Assembly (NCBI GenBank): GCA_037355855.1
Contig: CM074760.1
Location: forward strand, 1,728,501-1,792,500
Length of the DNA stretch: 64,000 nucleotides
DNA from: Pseudo-nitzschia pungens
Lineage: Eukaryota; Bacillariophyta; Bacillariophyceae; Bacillariales; Bacillariaceae
Direction of reading: 5' to 3'
Shown here piece by piece: positions 32,716 through 44,120 of the stretch; positions within the stretch are counted from its first letter, which is position 1, and every line of letters starts with the position of its first letter. Under the pieces are notes generated by a model that was not told where the DNA came from, searched no databases, and saw only the letters and a program-made list of their open reading frames with translations. The position numbers and the translations under genes were made by a program.

Positions 32716-33942
32716 GGCGAGGCGAGGCGCGGGAGGGGAACGAGCGCGGAGAAGTGAGGGACGAACGAATTCTTCGGGAAGATTGGAACGAACCACCTCG
32801 TGCGGACGCTATTCCGTGGGGTTGCGTCGCATTCGCCCGTCCATCCATCCCACCGAGTCCCGATGGTAGAATCTCTGTTCTTTTGGCGATTGCAGCCATA
32901 TTGTTGGTGCAATGATTCAGAACGACATCGAGTAACACACGTCTTCGTTCACGATGTTCGCTCTCGTGCGCTCTTTTCAATTCTTGCCGTCTGCATCGTT
33001 GACTAATTACTGGTACTTAGTACGTACTACATCTCGTTTTGCCCGGTTTGCGTGCTCAAGAAGCAAGAGAGGAGGAAACTTGTGACAAAAAATTCAATGG
33101 GTGTCACCAAGGTATCAAACTAGTAATAATACTATAATTTTGTGGTAAGCTTACTACTAGTATTTAGTATTGTTGATCACTGCAGGTATCAGGTAATCTT
33201 AGCCTAAGTTATCGTTCTCATCAATCAATCAATCATCTCAATCAAACACTTAGGTGTAGAGTGTAGAAGTTATTGTTGATGGAGGAGGAGGAGGAGGAGG
33301 AGTGGGGGGTCGTTGTGGTTTGGTATTTCTTCATTCCCGGATTGAGATTCGAATCTCGAAGCTGACAATACACAATACATAAGGTTAAACCTTACCGTAC
33401 CGTACAAATATGTACTAACAGTAACCTTAATCTTATGGTCGTTTGGACCATCTTCTTTCAACATTGGTTGGGATGACTAATCTGAGCCATTCAATCAATA
33501 ACGCTTTCCGAATAATTGCCGCCAAAATTCTTGGGTGTTCGATTCATTCGCTTATCGTTCAAAAGTCGTAGTATGTTGCTACTCGTACAAGTAATTACCA
33601 ATAAGAGAAAAGAGAACCTTCCATTCTGAATTCCACAAAGTCTCCTACCGTGCCGTAAGGCACCAACAATGGTTTTTTTGAAATTCGCCGACAACATCCG
33701 TCACGTGCATCCTCATCCTTTTTAAGCCGGTAGTTTTGCCAAAAACAGGTACTAATGGAGGCAAAAACACCGCAACAATCGAAGTTAGGAACCTCCGTTT
33801 GTCGAAAAAGACTTCTTCTGTATTGCAATAATAGAGACTAAACAAGGCAACTGCCAAAACAATATTATTCAATATCAGACTTTGGAGCAGAGGGAGAGGA
33901 AAATTCGACAGGAGTGACACCAATAGAACCGGGGATTCAACG
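32716..33942. other. AT-rich spacer with simple repeats
   Basis: 1.2 kb without a gene. It includes a (GGA)n tract at 33280-33302, a TAAGGT/ACCTTA hairpin at 33380-33394, several TACCGTACCGTAC-type motifs, and the promoter of the helicase-associated-domain gene. Confidence 0.5.
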
Positions 33943-36322
33943 ATGAGTGACGCAAATGACGGGGATGCAGACACAAGAATCCTTCAAGATCAAGAAACCG
34001 CGGCCCCCGCTTCCACCGTTGCTAGCACTGAAGCTTCCGGAGATGCCACAAACGCTATTTCCAATGATGTCGAGATGACTGACGCTGGAGAAACCACGAA
34101 GGACGAACATGTTGAAAATATCAAAGAGGAAGGTCTCGCAGAGAAGATGGACGAAGCAGGAGCTCTAGAAGGAGAGGCTGTGGCATCTGAATCTGCATCT
34201 GAATCTGCAGTTGCAATTACAAGTGAAGCAGCAGCAGCAGCAGCTGTACCAACTGTAGCAGATGTAGCAGATGTGGCGAACAACATCGCACAAGAAGAAA
34301 TTACAACCGAGACAGAAGCACCTGTACCAGCTGTAGCAGATGCTAGTACCCCACACACAGCGAACAACAACGCAAAGGTAGGAGAAGTTGGAACCCAGAC
34401 AGCAGCACCTGTACCACCTGCAGCAGATGGCAGTATCGCACCGATTGCGAACAACATCGCACAGGCAGGAGAAGTTGTGACTGAGACAGTGGCTAATGTA
34501 GCAACTGTAGAAGATGGAACTGCGGCACTCAGTACGAAGAGCAATGCACAGGGAGGAGAGGTTGCAACTGAAGAAACAGCAGCAGTTGTACAAACTGTCG
34601 TAGACACCCCTGTCGAGCAAATTGCGAACAGCAATGCACAGGGAGGAGAAGTGGCGAATGAGGTACCAATAGCATCAGCAGGAGAAGGCGACGACGACCA
34701 AGATGTCATGAAAAACGAGCCAAGCGAGGGCGTTTCGACAGCGAAAACGGTCGAGTCATCGGAAAACACTACTGTGACCGATGCCAAGGAGGCGGGAACC
34801 GCAGCCGAAGAAAGTGAAGTTCCATTGAGAGAAACCAAAAAACGAGTCCGTCGAGTTGGCAGGACTCCAACTCGCAAAATCGCCAAGCTGGATGAGACTG
34901 CTTTGGCGACACCTCCCATGGATGTTGATGCTTCCGACAACATCAGTGCCACAATGGCTGCAGCAGGAGCGACAGATGCTGCCACGGCGGCTATCGGTGC
35001 TGCCCCCGATGCAACGGGTGCTGCTGCAGCCACATCATTAGCGATTGCACCGCCAAACCAAGGGGTTCTTTCCAAGCACGACGAAAAATGGCATTCCATG
35101 TTTCAAAAACTCTTGGAGTTCAAAGAACGGAACAAACACACGTTGGTACCGCAATGCTATGCCGATGATCCACGGTAAGTGATCAAACGGCACAATGCAA
35201 TCCAAAACGGAATCCGAAAAGCGCATGCAGCAACGAAATTGTCTTCGCCGTGTCCTTTTGCTTTCTCGCGTCTCGCTCATTTTGCTTTGCCTCGTCGCGA
35301 AATTAAACGCAGTTTGGGCCGGTGGGTTCATTATCAGAGGGTTGAATACTGGATTTTCCAACAAAAGGGAAGCGCAAAAATAACAGAAGAGCGAATTGCA
35401 CGATTGAACACAATCGGATTCGAATGGGACCCTCAAAAGGCCCAGTGGGAAAAGATGTTTGCAAAACTCAAGCAGGTATGTCAGGACTAGGAAAGGTACT
35501 TTTGGTTCATGTTGACGCCCGCGAGAAAACAAAACGCACCCATCGGCTGAGTGTATTGCATGGAGAAACGAGCTTGCTCATTCAATTGCCGTACTTACTT
35601 TTTTATTGTTTGATTCAAAATTATCGTTGTTGTCGCGCATTCAGTTCAAGAAAGAATTCAGTCACTGCCGAGTACCGAAGGGATACGATAAGGATTGGGA
35701 GCTGGCAAATTGGGTAAGAAACCAACGTCTGGAACAAGCAAACCTCAGCAAGGAGGGGAAGAAATCGCGCATGACGCCAGAGCGATTCAAGCTCTTGGAT
35801 GACCTGGGATTCAAGTGGAGCTCGCCGACACCCGCCAGGGCCCGTAGAACCTCAAAACCAGTAACTGGGAAGAAACCCACGGTAAGCAGCATCGTCGGGG
35901 AACAAAAGAAAGAACCAAAGTCGGAGGAAAGCCCAGCGGTCACGCTTTCTGTCACCGAACAGAAAGCCACCGATGGTACAGTGGCGGCCATGAAAGGCGA
36001 AGTAGTAATGGCAGCTAATGCAAATGTCGTCGATGCCTCAGCACCCGTGGCAGCTCCTATGCATGCCATTGATGGCACACCTACCACTTTTATCGATACT
36101 GCAGCGCCCGTTGAAACCGCCCCCAATGTCGTCGATGCTGCAAATCCCGCTGCAGCTGTCACTAATATTGTCAGTACGACAATGCCCATGGCAACTGCTA
36201 CCGGCACGGTTGGTGCGACAGCTTCCATGGCTGCAGCTCGTTCTGACCAAGACGTGGAAGATCCCATGAAACCGAGTGCGCAGGATTCGGCTTCCATTGA
36301 AGCCACAAGCATAGAGATTTGA
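33943..36322 (+). CDS. Ala-rich protein with two helicase-associated (HA) domains
   Basis: Three exons (33943-35174, 35313-35475, 35645-36322) are separated by GT-AG introns of 138 and 169 bp. Splicing gives 690 residues. Residues 1-370 are acidic and rich in Ala/Val/Thr, with an imperfect repeat (SNAQGGEVA, NNIAQ) and a basic patch KKRVRRVGRTPTRKIAK that could be a nuclear signal. Two HA domains follow, each split by an intron: DEKWHSMFQKLLEFKERNKH to IGFEWDP, and QWEKMFAKLKQFKKEF to LGFKWSS, with the conserved Trp and LG-[FY]-W spacing. A second Ala/Val/Met-rich tail closes the protein. HA domains are greatly expanded in diatoms, usually in proteins without a helicase core, as here; DNA binding is inferred from their Myb-like shape. 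Confidence 0.85.
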
Positions 36323-36918
36323 ATGGAGGCTGATTGGCAGGCAGGAAGGCAAACAACTAGTTCCCGGGGCGTTTCATCGTCAATTGCGTACTCCACAGGG
36401 AATCATTTCTTTGTACGCTCAAAGATTTTCATGATACGTATATAATTATTTGATAATAGAACAATATTCGAAATTGCTCTCTTTTTGGTGCTTGTATGTT
36501 CCTCAGACTGATTTAATGTGCAGTTCATTCGAGATGGGACTGAATTTAAGCTCATCGATGCTCCTTTGTTGGACTTTTACTGGCTAATGGAACGTAACAT
36601 TGAGGTGCTTCGGACGATGGTATAAGTCAACGGGAGTACATGAATTGACTGATCAAGTTTGAGTTTACGTGATAACAAAAATGATCTGGTGCCAGATGTT
36701 GCATCATCAGCATTCACTATCTGAAAATGGAGCTTGGGCGCTTGTTTACGGTGCCAGTACCATATTATTTTAATTTGGTCGGACAACTCGTGGCTTCTGG
36801 GCAATTGGAGAGACCACCCAGTCTTCAACTCCGTTTCGTCATAGATCACCAAAATAGAACCAGATACATGTTATACGAAGATGCCGAACCCTAATATTTA
36901 TTCACAACAGCCTGGTGC
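36323..36918. other. Spacer between convergent genes
   Basis: 596 AT-rich bases with the 3' UTRs of the HA-domain gene and the charged minus-strand gene. Nothing else seen. Confidence 0.5.
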
Positions 36919-37653
36919 TCATTCTTCCGGAATTGGTTTGAGGGCTTTCAATCGTTCGAGAGCATCGCTAGCTACCTCCGCAAGTTCCCATCTGCCTTCG
37001 TCTTGCAGACAGCTCTTGAAAATCGCCATCTTTACCACGCAGTGCTTCCCTGCAGCCCGTTCGATTGCTTTGACCCGGTTGACGAGACCTTTTTCCGTCA
37101 TTGTTTTCACTCTCATGAGGCAGTGTTCGTAGGTTGCTGTCGGGTTCTGTTTCGCCGCCTCCTGCTCCTCCGCAGGCCGCAATGGCATTGGCGGCCCGCA
37201 GCCGCACCTCCCGGCATTCCCGGACGCGATCCTCCCGTTCTTTTTCTCGAAAATCGGGGTCTTTGGAGAAGAGAGATTCTTCCGTGTCGAGGGGGGTGTA
37301 CTCGGCCGTTTCGCCCCTCAGTCGCCGCGACTTTCGCTCCCCTTCCTTTCGTTCGCCCGGGGGAGATTTCCGCTTTCTCGTTCGCTTTTCTCTCGGCAAG
37401 TCCTCCCGGTCTCGCCGCACCATTCCCCGTCCTCCGAGCTTGGCCCATCCGAATCGTCACCGGAATCATCGCTGGTATCTTTCGGACCGATGGCTTTTCG
37501 ATTCAATCCGCGCGCGATAGCATTGGAACGCCGTTCTTCTACCGAGCTGATCAATCCGAGCGCCCTCAAACGAGCGTTGTTGCGTTTGATGTTGTCGATT
37601 CTGCGTTGTTCGTACTCGGACAGTTGTCCTTCCTTTTCTGCATCGCGCGACAT
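36919..37653 (-). CDS. Small charged protein with a CMR1-like N-terminal motif, two frame breaks
   Basis: The ATG at 37653 opens MSRDAEKEGQLSEYEQRR. The segment YEQRRIDNIKRN then LRALGL matches the short motif found at the start of CMR1/WDR76 DNA-damage-binding proteins and some other nuclear proteins, but no WD40 repeats follow. The rest is Arg/Glu/Lys-rich with a likely coiled coil and ends in a helical block (HCLMRVKTMTEKGLVNRVKA, then GRWELAEVASDALERL). To keep these parts together the frame must change twice: as if a base were missing at the CCCC 37425-37428, and as if one were extra near TTT 37150-37152. The two cancel, giving about 244 residues. Each of the three segments is open in its own frame and has similar charged composition. 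A nuclear role is inference. Confidence 0.55.
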
Positions 37654-37713
37654 GGTGTTGGGTCGAATCCAACAGGCTACGCGTACGGCTCGAGGCGTAA
37701 GGCGATTCTTTTC

Positions 37714-37976
37714 CGAATCAAGAGTGTTCCACCGTGACGTTGTTGGTAACGATAACAATTGACGAAAGATGTGTTTCGGAGACGTGTAGGTTGAGAAATT
37801 TCTGCGCTAGCTGTCTTCCAAATTGTCGAATGCAACGCAACATTCGAATCAAGATTGTTCCACCGTGACGTTGTTGGTAACGATAACGATTGACGAAAGA
37901 TGTGTTTCGGAGACGTGTAGGTTGAGAAATTTCTGCAGCTAGCTGTCTTCCAAATTGTCGAATGCAACGCAACATT
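37714..37976. repeat. 131-bp tandem duplication upstream of the charged-protein gene
   Basis: Two near-identical copies lie head to tail at 37714-37844 and 37845-37976. They differ by a handful of changes, including one extra A in copy 2 (CTGCAGC versus CTGCGC) and AGAGTG versus AGATTG. The array starts 61 bases upstream of the start codon at 37653, so it covers the 5' UTR or core promoter. The near identity implies a recent event. Confidence 0.9.
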
Positions 37977-38571
37977 CGAAGCCACCCATACAGTAAGGTT
38001 CACATACCAGTAGTAATTAAGTTACTGATTTGATCGTTCCGCAGAATGAATCAGGGAGGGGGTTCACTTCAATTCGCGCCATTTTTTGCTCCATTTTTTG
38101 CGCCATTTTCGATATTCAATACTTTTATGTCATTTTGATTTTTGAGGAGAGATTGGAACTGTTGATTGGAGTCGATTCCCTGCAAGAAAAAACTCCAACA
38201 CGCTCTCAAATAATACTTCACGCTTCGAACACCGACCGTCATCCCCCATCAATCATCAGACTTTATGGAACATCAAAAATGTACGAGTCTACCCTACAGG
38301 TCGCTTTCACTGTGAATTGTCGGAGGAATCCAGTGACAGGACGCCCAAAAGGCACTGGTCCGATTGGTTGTGCGAATGGGAACATCGACGTGCAAGCGTT
38401 TTTTCTCAAAGAACTAATCCTATAATAGTTCGAGCGTAGTGATGATGTACAAGCTGTTTCTATTATTCTAACGACAAGGCGTGCACGCAGACGCTGCGTG
38501 TATGATCGTGCACACTCGTTTGGATCTTCGATATTATCACTTCGGTCCACCCGATCGACCGTTCTCTCGAC
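37977..38571. other. Spacer, no gene seen
   Basis: About 600 AT-rich bases between the tandem repeat and the sulfotransferase 3' end. Open frames on both strands here have no recognisable motif. Confidence 0.5.
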
Positions 38572-41153
38572 TCACTCCAAAACCTTGGATTCAAAGGCAG
38601 CAAGCTGATCGAAGGACTCCTTGAGGAATTCTTCGGCGGCCTTGCGAACCGCATCGGAGGCCTTCTTCTCCTTTTGTTCCGAGTCTCCCGTGAATTCCCC
38701 TTGTTTGTTCCCCTTCCCCTGCTTGCTGTAGGACTTGGAAATTCGTTCGAGGTTTTCGATTTCGAAGGATTCCAGGGGTCGACCGAGTATTTTTGGCATG
38801 ATGGACTCCCACATCATGGCCGGCAAGCGATCGTAGGGGACGGGGATGGCCATGTCGTTGAGGTTCTTCACCGCGGCTTCGGTGAGCTGCGCCAGGTGAG
38901 CCGCGCAGTACTCACTCGGTTCCAGGTCGTCCGCACCACTCCGTCCGTGACGCTTGGCAATGGCATGTACTTCTCTGGGTGGGGACCTCCTTGTTTTTGT
39001 GCAAATGGCACGTTTCTGAAAAGCGAGCGCAACCAACACGAAACCGGAAAATACGACACAACACAACACAACACAACACAACATTAAAATACAATATTAA
39101 AATACAATAATAGAACAGAAACAGAATTGCACAAGTCATCAAGACCACAAACGAGACAATTTTTGGGGCAACAACAGCAGCCGGTGGCCGGCGACCGTTC
39201 GGTTGTTTCCAACCCGTGCAACCACGACGAGTGTGCGCTCTTTTGCGTTAAAAAAAAAACTCGCACACGGTCGTAAGATTACTCACCAGCAACGGATCGT
39301 CCTTGACGTGGCTCATCATGACCTGCACGGGATCCCGATAGACGTACATCCAGGGAACCTCCGGAAAGGCCATCTGAAAGGTCGGGATCGCCTTGGAGGT
39401 GATGCTCTGAAACTTGAAAAAGACCCGTTCCTCCCGGACATCGTCCGTCCGGCTCATCATGTAGATCGTGTCGCGGAGGATGGCCGCCGCCTGCGCCTGC
39501 GTGCACCTATCAAAGTAGTCCCCGCAGATGTGAAAGGCGTTGACCGGCGGGGACGATTCGCTGTAGACGCGGTGTTTCTCGGGATCCATCGCGATCATGC
39601 TGTTGGCTACCAGCGTGGAACCGCAGCGGCTCTCGTGGAAGGCCACCGCGGTGAGTTCGAGGACCTTGGGGCCGGATTCCTCGTCGGTTTCCTCGGCCTC
39701 GAGATCGCGCTGCTTTGCCAGGTAGGTCACCTTGCGGAGGTCCAAGGAGACGTCGTGGCCCGGTTCGCAACCCGGAGACGCCTGCAGCAAAAACCGGAAC
39801 ATGGGGTCTGCGAGGCGGAGGCAAAACGGACAACAAAACAACAACCAATAGAGGACCCGACGGACCAGCGACCACCGCAACACAACAACGAAACGAGACA
39901 CGGTCGAAGCAGCGATCGACGCGAGACCACAACAGACGACAAAACGAGACGCGGTTGAAGCAGCAATCGACGTGAGAAGGTCGCTTTTATTTCGTTTCGT
40001 ATTGATGTTTCTTTTTTTTTGCAGCGCAGCACGGCCTGTTGACACGGAACCGAACGGAGCCAAAGGAATCCGGTTGTGTGCGGGGCGCGCGGGGTGGTAC
40101 AACGAGCAGCATAAATACTTACACTTGGATGGATCCTTTTTGTGCAGGGAAAAATCGAGCTTGCAAAACCTGCCAACGACTCCCCCGTACGAACCATCGG
40201 CGGAAGGTTTCAGGTGGGAGTTCTTCTCGATGCCCACCAGGTGGATGGAACCATTGAGGATTCCATCCAGTTTGGCTTCCACGTCATCTTTCCGTCCGAA
40301 CCCCCATCCGTCGAGAAGATCGGCACGGTACTTTGCCGCGAGCTCGGGATCGATGCTTTCGCTGTTCGATTTCGCGTTCGTTTTCGTGTTCGATTTCGTG
40401 TTCGTGTTCGTTTTCGTCTCTGCTGTCGTTGCTGTCCGACTCGTCTGGTTCGCTCCGTCCCCGGTGATGGTCGTCATTGTGGTGATGGAATCCACCTCCT
40501 CCTTCTCCCGAAAACCTCCGATTCAAGGCCATTCTGCGTTCCCTGGCATCGGCATAGGCTATCGCGTCGTCGTTGCCTCCCCAGCGACCTCCTCCTCCCG
40601 CTGCCGGTCCTCCTCTCGGATGCTGCCACTTGGGAATCTTTCGAACGACACGTTGCTCGAAACCGCCGCCGTGGCTCGCCTCGTCGTCCGTTTCGATGGC
40701 TCCGCCAGCGTTTGCCCGGTGGTGGTGTCTCCTTTCTTGGTGGTGGTGGTGGTGGTGCTGCGGCTGCTGCTGCTGCTGCATTCGTCCCCCTCTGTCTTCG
40801 AAACGGTGCGGCGGGTGATGGGCGTGGTGGGGATTTTTCTTCTCGTGGTTCCTTTTGTGTTCTCGGTGTCGTTCGAGTTGCTTCTGACGAAACTCCCGGT
40901 TGCTCTCGTCGTCCTCGCCCGGTGCCGCTCTTCCTCCGTGGCGTTCCGCTTCGTCGCCCCGTTGCGGGGGACGGTCGTATCGGGCGTCACGGTGCGGATC
41001 GGTCATCGATCTCGTGATTGTCGAAGACGGTTTCGCACCGCTCCCGCCGAACGAAATAATGGCACCCACAATCACCATGGAACAACAGGCCGCAACAAGC
41101 AGCTTCTTCATGGTCCGGCGACGAGCCGCCGAACCATCGTTTCCCTTTGCCAT
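38572..41153 (-). CDS. Type II membrane-anchored sulfotransferase-like protein
   Basis: Golgi sulfotransferases move sulfate from PAPS to glycans or other acceptors. Three exons: 41153-40123, 39807-39287 and 39015-38572, with GT-AG introns of 315 and 271 bp. The junctions read DPSKYPMFRFLLQ and DPLLKRAICTK. The N-terminus has a signal anchor (KKLLVAACCSMVIVGAIISF). A His/Gln/Gly-rich stem follows. The catalytic part has HESRCGSTLVANSM, where the PAPS 5'-phosphate loop is expected, and VYRDPVQVMMSHV, resembling the 3'-phosphate site. The C-terminus is helical (KAAEEFLKESFDQLAAFE). Exon 1 changes frame once, as one extra base, within the repetitive (TTCGTG)n stretch around 40350-40500; removing one base gives 664 residues. 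The intron at 39016-39286 contains an (ACAAC)n array, and the larger intron a 51-bp imperfect tandem repeat. The acceptor is unknown. Confidence 0.75.
39892..39977. repeat. 51-bp imperfect tandem repeat inside the sulfotransferase intron
   Basis: Two copies of a segment beginning AACGAGAC and ending ATCGACG start at 39892 and 39943. They differ at a few positions. Confidence 0.7.
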
Positions 41154-42551
41154 GATGGATGGATTGATGGATGGATGATGGATGGATTGATGGATGATGG
41201 ATGAACAGATGAATGAATCGATTGATCCGCTTGTATTTTGTTCGGGTATTTGTCGTGTCTCTTCGTTCCTTCAAAAGATCTGTGGATTTTACCTTGTGGC
41301 TTTTGTTGTTACTGTCGTTACCGTTGTTATTGTTACTTGTTGTTATTGTTGTTGATGACCGTTTGGTATCTGTTTCAAATCGAAATCTCATACAGAAAAC
41401 AAATAATTACGAGCGGTAAACCTTATTTCATACTGAGAAGCTCCTTCCGCTTTGGATGGATCTGTACAGTATTGTACTCGTTTCCGTATGCGTTGTGCTC
41501 GGCAACTTGACATGCCGAAGTGAAAAAAATACTGTACGTAATAATGCAAGCGAGAAAAGGGGAATAAAATACTCGTAAAAAAGGTGCATGTTCTTCGAAT
41601 GCCGTACTACGCTAAAACGATCCGTTGTGTCGGATGGAGTTGAGTAGTATCTCGAAGTTTGTACGAGTAACCTTACTCTTACTATGCTCTTCGTGTACGG
41701 AGTGTCTACAGTACAAGAACTACCTGTCTAACACGGAATTGCATCGGCCTTCGACCGATAGGAGTTGCGACAGACCCGACCTAGTAATTAAGCCTCATCT
41801 TACCCGAATGAATGTCAACAAAGAGCCACGAGACAAAAAATGTTGAAGATAAGTATTTACCGTATATTACGTATGTACGTATATACATATATATATGATG
41901 TATGTACGTCTTGAGGTCATACCCCTGCGTCTTGATGAAGCAAGGCGCCAAAGCGTACTCGTATGTACGTAATTTACCGTACATACGAAGTAATGATTGC
42001 TTTATTGCTCCTACCGTACAATACGGTACAACTCAGAAGCTACAGTAAGTTACTACTCAAGTAAGGTTACGTAAGATTAGCGCTTCTTCGGTACACGTAG
42101 GGGAAAGATTGGTTCGGAACGAGAAAACCTGAAATCGATCGGCAGGGAGACGGAAAAAACAATCATTTCACGAATAAAAAAGTCACCTCTCAATAATTAG
42201 AACATGAAACAATGACACAAGAGAGAGTTGAGACACAAAATCAGTCACACTTACTTTGCTACAGTACTGTAGAATCTCCTTTCGAACGACAAAGCAACAG
42301 AATTACTTCGATGCCATACTGGATTCTCACTCAAGATTCCAACATCTTTGTATAATTATTTTTTGAAGAAGATCTCCCATTGCTGCTGTTCGGACACGTC
42401 GGTAGCCATTCTTCCGGTTCTTCCTCGAACCATCCCCAGAGACGACAAGAACGTTCGTTTCGTTTGTGGATTGCACTCGCAAACAACACTCGGAACTAAC
42501 CCAACCTGATCTGGCATCGGCGGCCTATCATCACCACCTCTGCCCTACACA
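41154..42551. other. AT-rich spacer with GATG repeats and palindromic motifs
   Basis: 1.4 kb between divergent genes. A GATG/GATT tetranucleotide tract (41150-41215) lies in the sulfotransferase 5' UTR. GTAAGGTTAC and TACGTATA-type palindromes occur at 41860-42070. No gene is supported. Confidence 0.5.
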
Positions 42552-43779
42552 ATGGATGTGGACAACACGGCGACGAAAGCCGTGGCAGGTTTTCTGCAAC
42601 GATGCTGGGATCAATGCGACCCGGCACTGAAGAAGAAGATCGAATCAAACAAACACTACAAAGAACCAATCAAAACACCAAATGATGCGGTCGCGAATTG
42701 GAAGATTGTCCTCGACACCGTCTTCGATGATGCCGCAAAGTTCTGTGCGGCAGGAACCACCACTACCAAAAAGCCCAAAGGTACCGAAATCGAAGCCTGG
42801 TATAGGCGTGACTCGAGCTCAAACCACAACAGAGACAGCAAAGTTGCCAGAGGCGAGAGCAACTCGCGTTCGAATGAGAATAAAAGAGTCGAAAAAAGAC
42901 ATTGGCGCTCGCGTGATCCGGACTGGAACAACAGGAACAACGAGTTGGACGATCGACACGCGAAAAAGACGAAAGCAGGAAAAGTGTGAGATTGGAAGAA
43001 TTGAAGCTCGTGTTGACATCGATGTGGAAGCAGTCCGCACGGCTCTCGGTGCTTCGAAGAAAGTCCCGGAATCACTAAGAAAAGCACTGGGAACTGCTGC
43101 CTTGGAATTGAACAATGAGAACAAATTTCTTCTGGTTCGCAACTGGAAAGGTGACGACGGGGTCAACATAGCTCATTTGACGGAGATATTGAAAAAGCAC
43201 CACCTGCCTGGATGGTTGGAATGGCTACAAGGAGAAAAAGGTTGGATTGTCATTGCTAAAAAAGAGCCTTACGTGCAATATCATCGCAAACTCCAAGAGT
43301 GCTACAATAGAGAATTGACGAAGCTGTTGGAAAAATATCAATTTGACCCCGATCTAAAGCATCTCAAATACGAGGGAAACAAGGGAGATCTGGTTTGGAA
43401 GAGGGTACCCAAAAACGGACCTCTTCGAGATGCGGTCATCAAGATCCGTCCATTTCTCGAACGACTGAGGGGTCTTTGCGAGGGGCGGATGACCCTGCCG
43501 TGGCTCGAAAACCAAGAATATACCAAGAAACGCATCCTGAAAATTCTGATGGCTCTGTTGCGCTCGTCTCACAGGGGTCCCGACTCACCCGTGCACTGGG
43601 CGCACCACGAAAGCTCCAATTGCTACCCTCGCACAACAATCACCGATAAAACCATGACAGAACTAGTGGTCGGGACGGCCAACATTTTGAGCAATTTTTT
43701 CTTCCCGAATCCAATGCATGTGCACGGTCTCGATGGAGTGGACCGGATGCTGCGAAAGAAATTTGGTATCAGCGCCTAG
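42552..43779 (+). CDS. Unknown protein, one frame break
   Basis: The ATG at 42552 (MDVDNTATKAVAGFLQRCWD) opens a 145-codon frame that reaches TGA at 42987, immediately after AAAA at 42980-42983. With one A fewer, the frame continues as KAGKCEIGRIEARVDIDVEA to a stop at 43779, giving 408 residues. The N-terminal 75 residues are helical; residues 80-145 are Arg/Lys/Asn/Asp-rich and probably disordered. The C-terminal 250 residues look folded: VPESLRKALGTAALEL, FLLVRNWKGDDGVNIAHLTE, GWLEWLQGEKGWIVIAKKEP, and HWAHHESSNCYP. I recognise no family. An intron instead of a frame break is unlikely because no GT-AG pair of suitable length spans the point. Confidence 0.65.
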
Positions 43780-44120
43780 AAAGAGAGTTCGGAATCAGCG
43801 TGTTGTGTCGATGCAAAACAAAACAAAACTCGTTCGAATGGCATCTCTTGTGATTCGTTTTGGAACCACAAGCTTTTCCGACATTTGCGCCGTCCTCGAA
43901 ATCGCATGGGCCTCATCAGCAACCATTTCTCACGCTCTATGCCGGGAGTTCCTCCAGCCATTCATCGCAACCATCATGATCGGGAATCGATCCATCCACG
44001 GATCAGATCGGCTAATATTTTCTGCTTTTCTGTTTTCGAAATTTGGTACTCCGTTACTCGCTAACAATTAGGTCCTCGTGGATTATGATTCCGTCACGGT
44101 GTGTTTCGTACCTCGTTCCA
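43780..44120. other. Spacer between convergent genes
   Basis: 340 bases holding two 3' UTRs; no other feature seen. Confidence 0.5.

Noticed and set aside
33990..35099. A 369-codon minus-strand open frame
   Set aside because: Mirror of the Ala/Val-rich HA-domain protein; the plus strand has correct splice sites and the HA domains.
39972..41204. A 410-codon plus-strand frame with many hydrophobic segments
   Set aside because: Antisense to sulfotransferase exon 1; the hydrophobic runs are translations of the same microsatellites.
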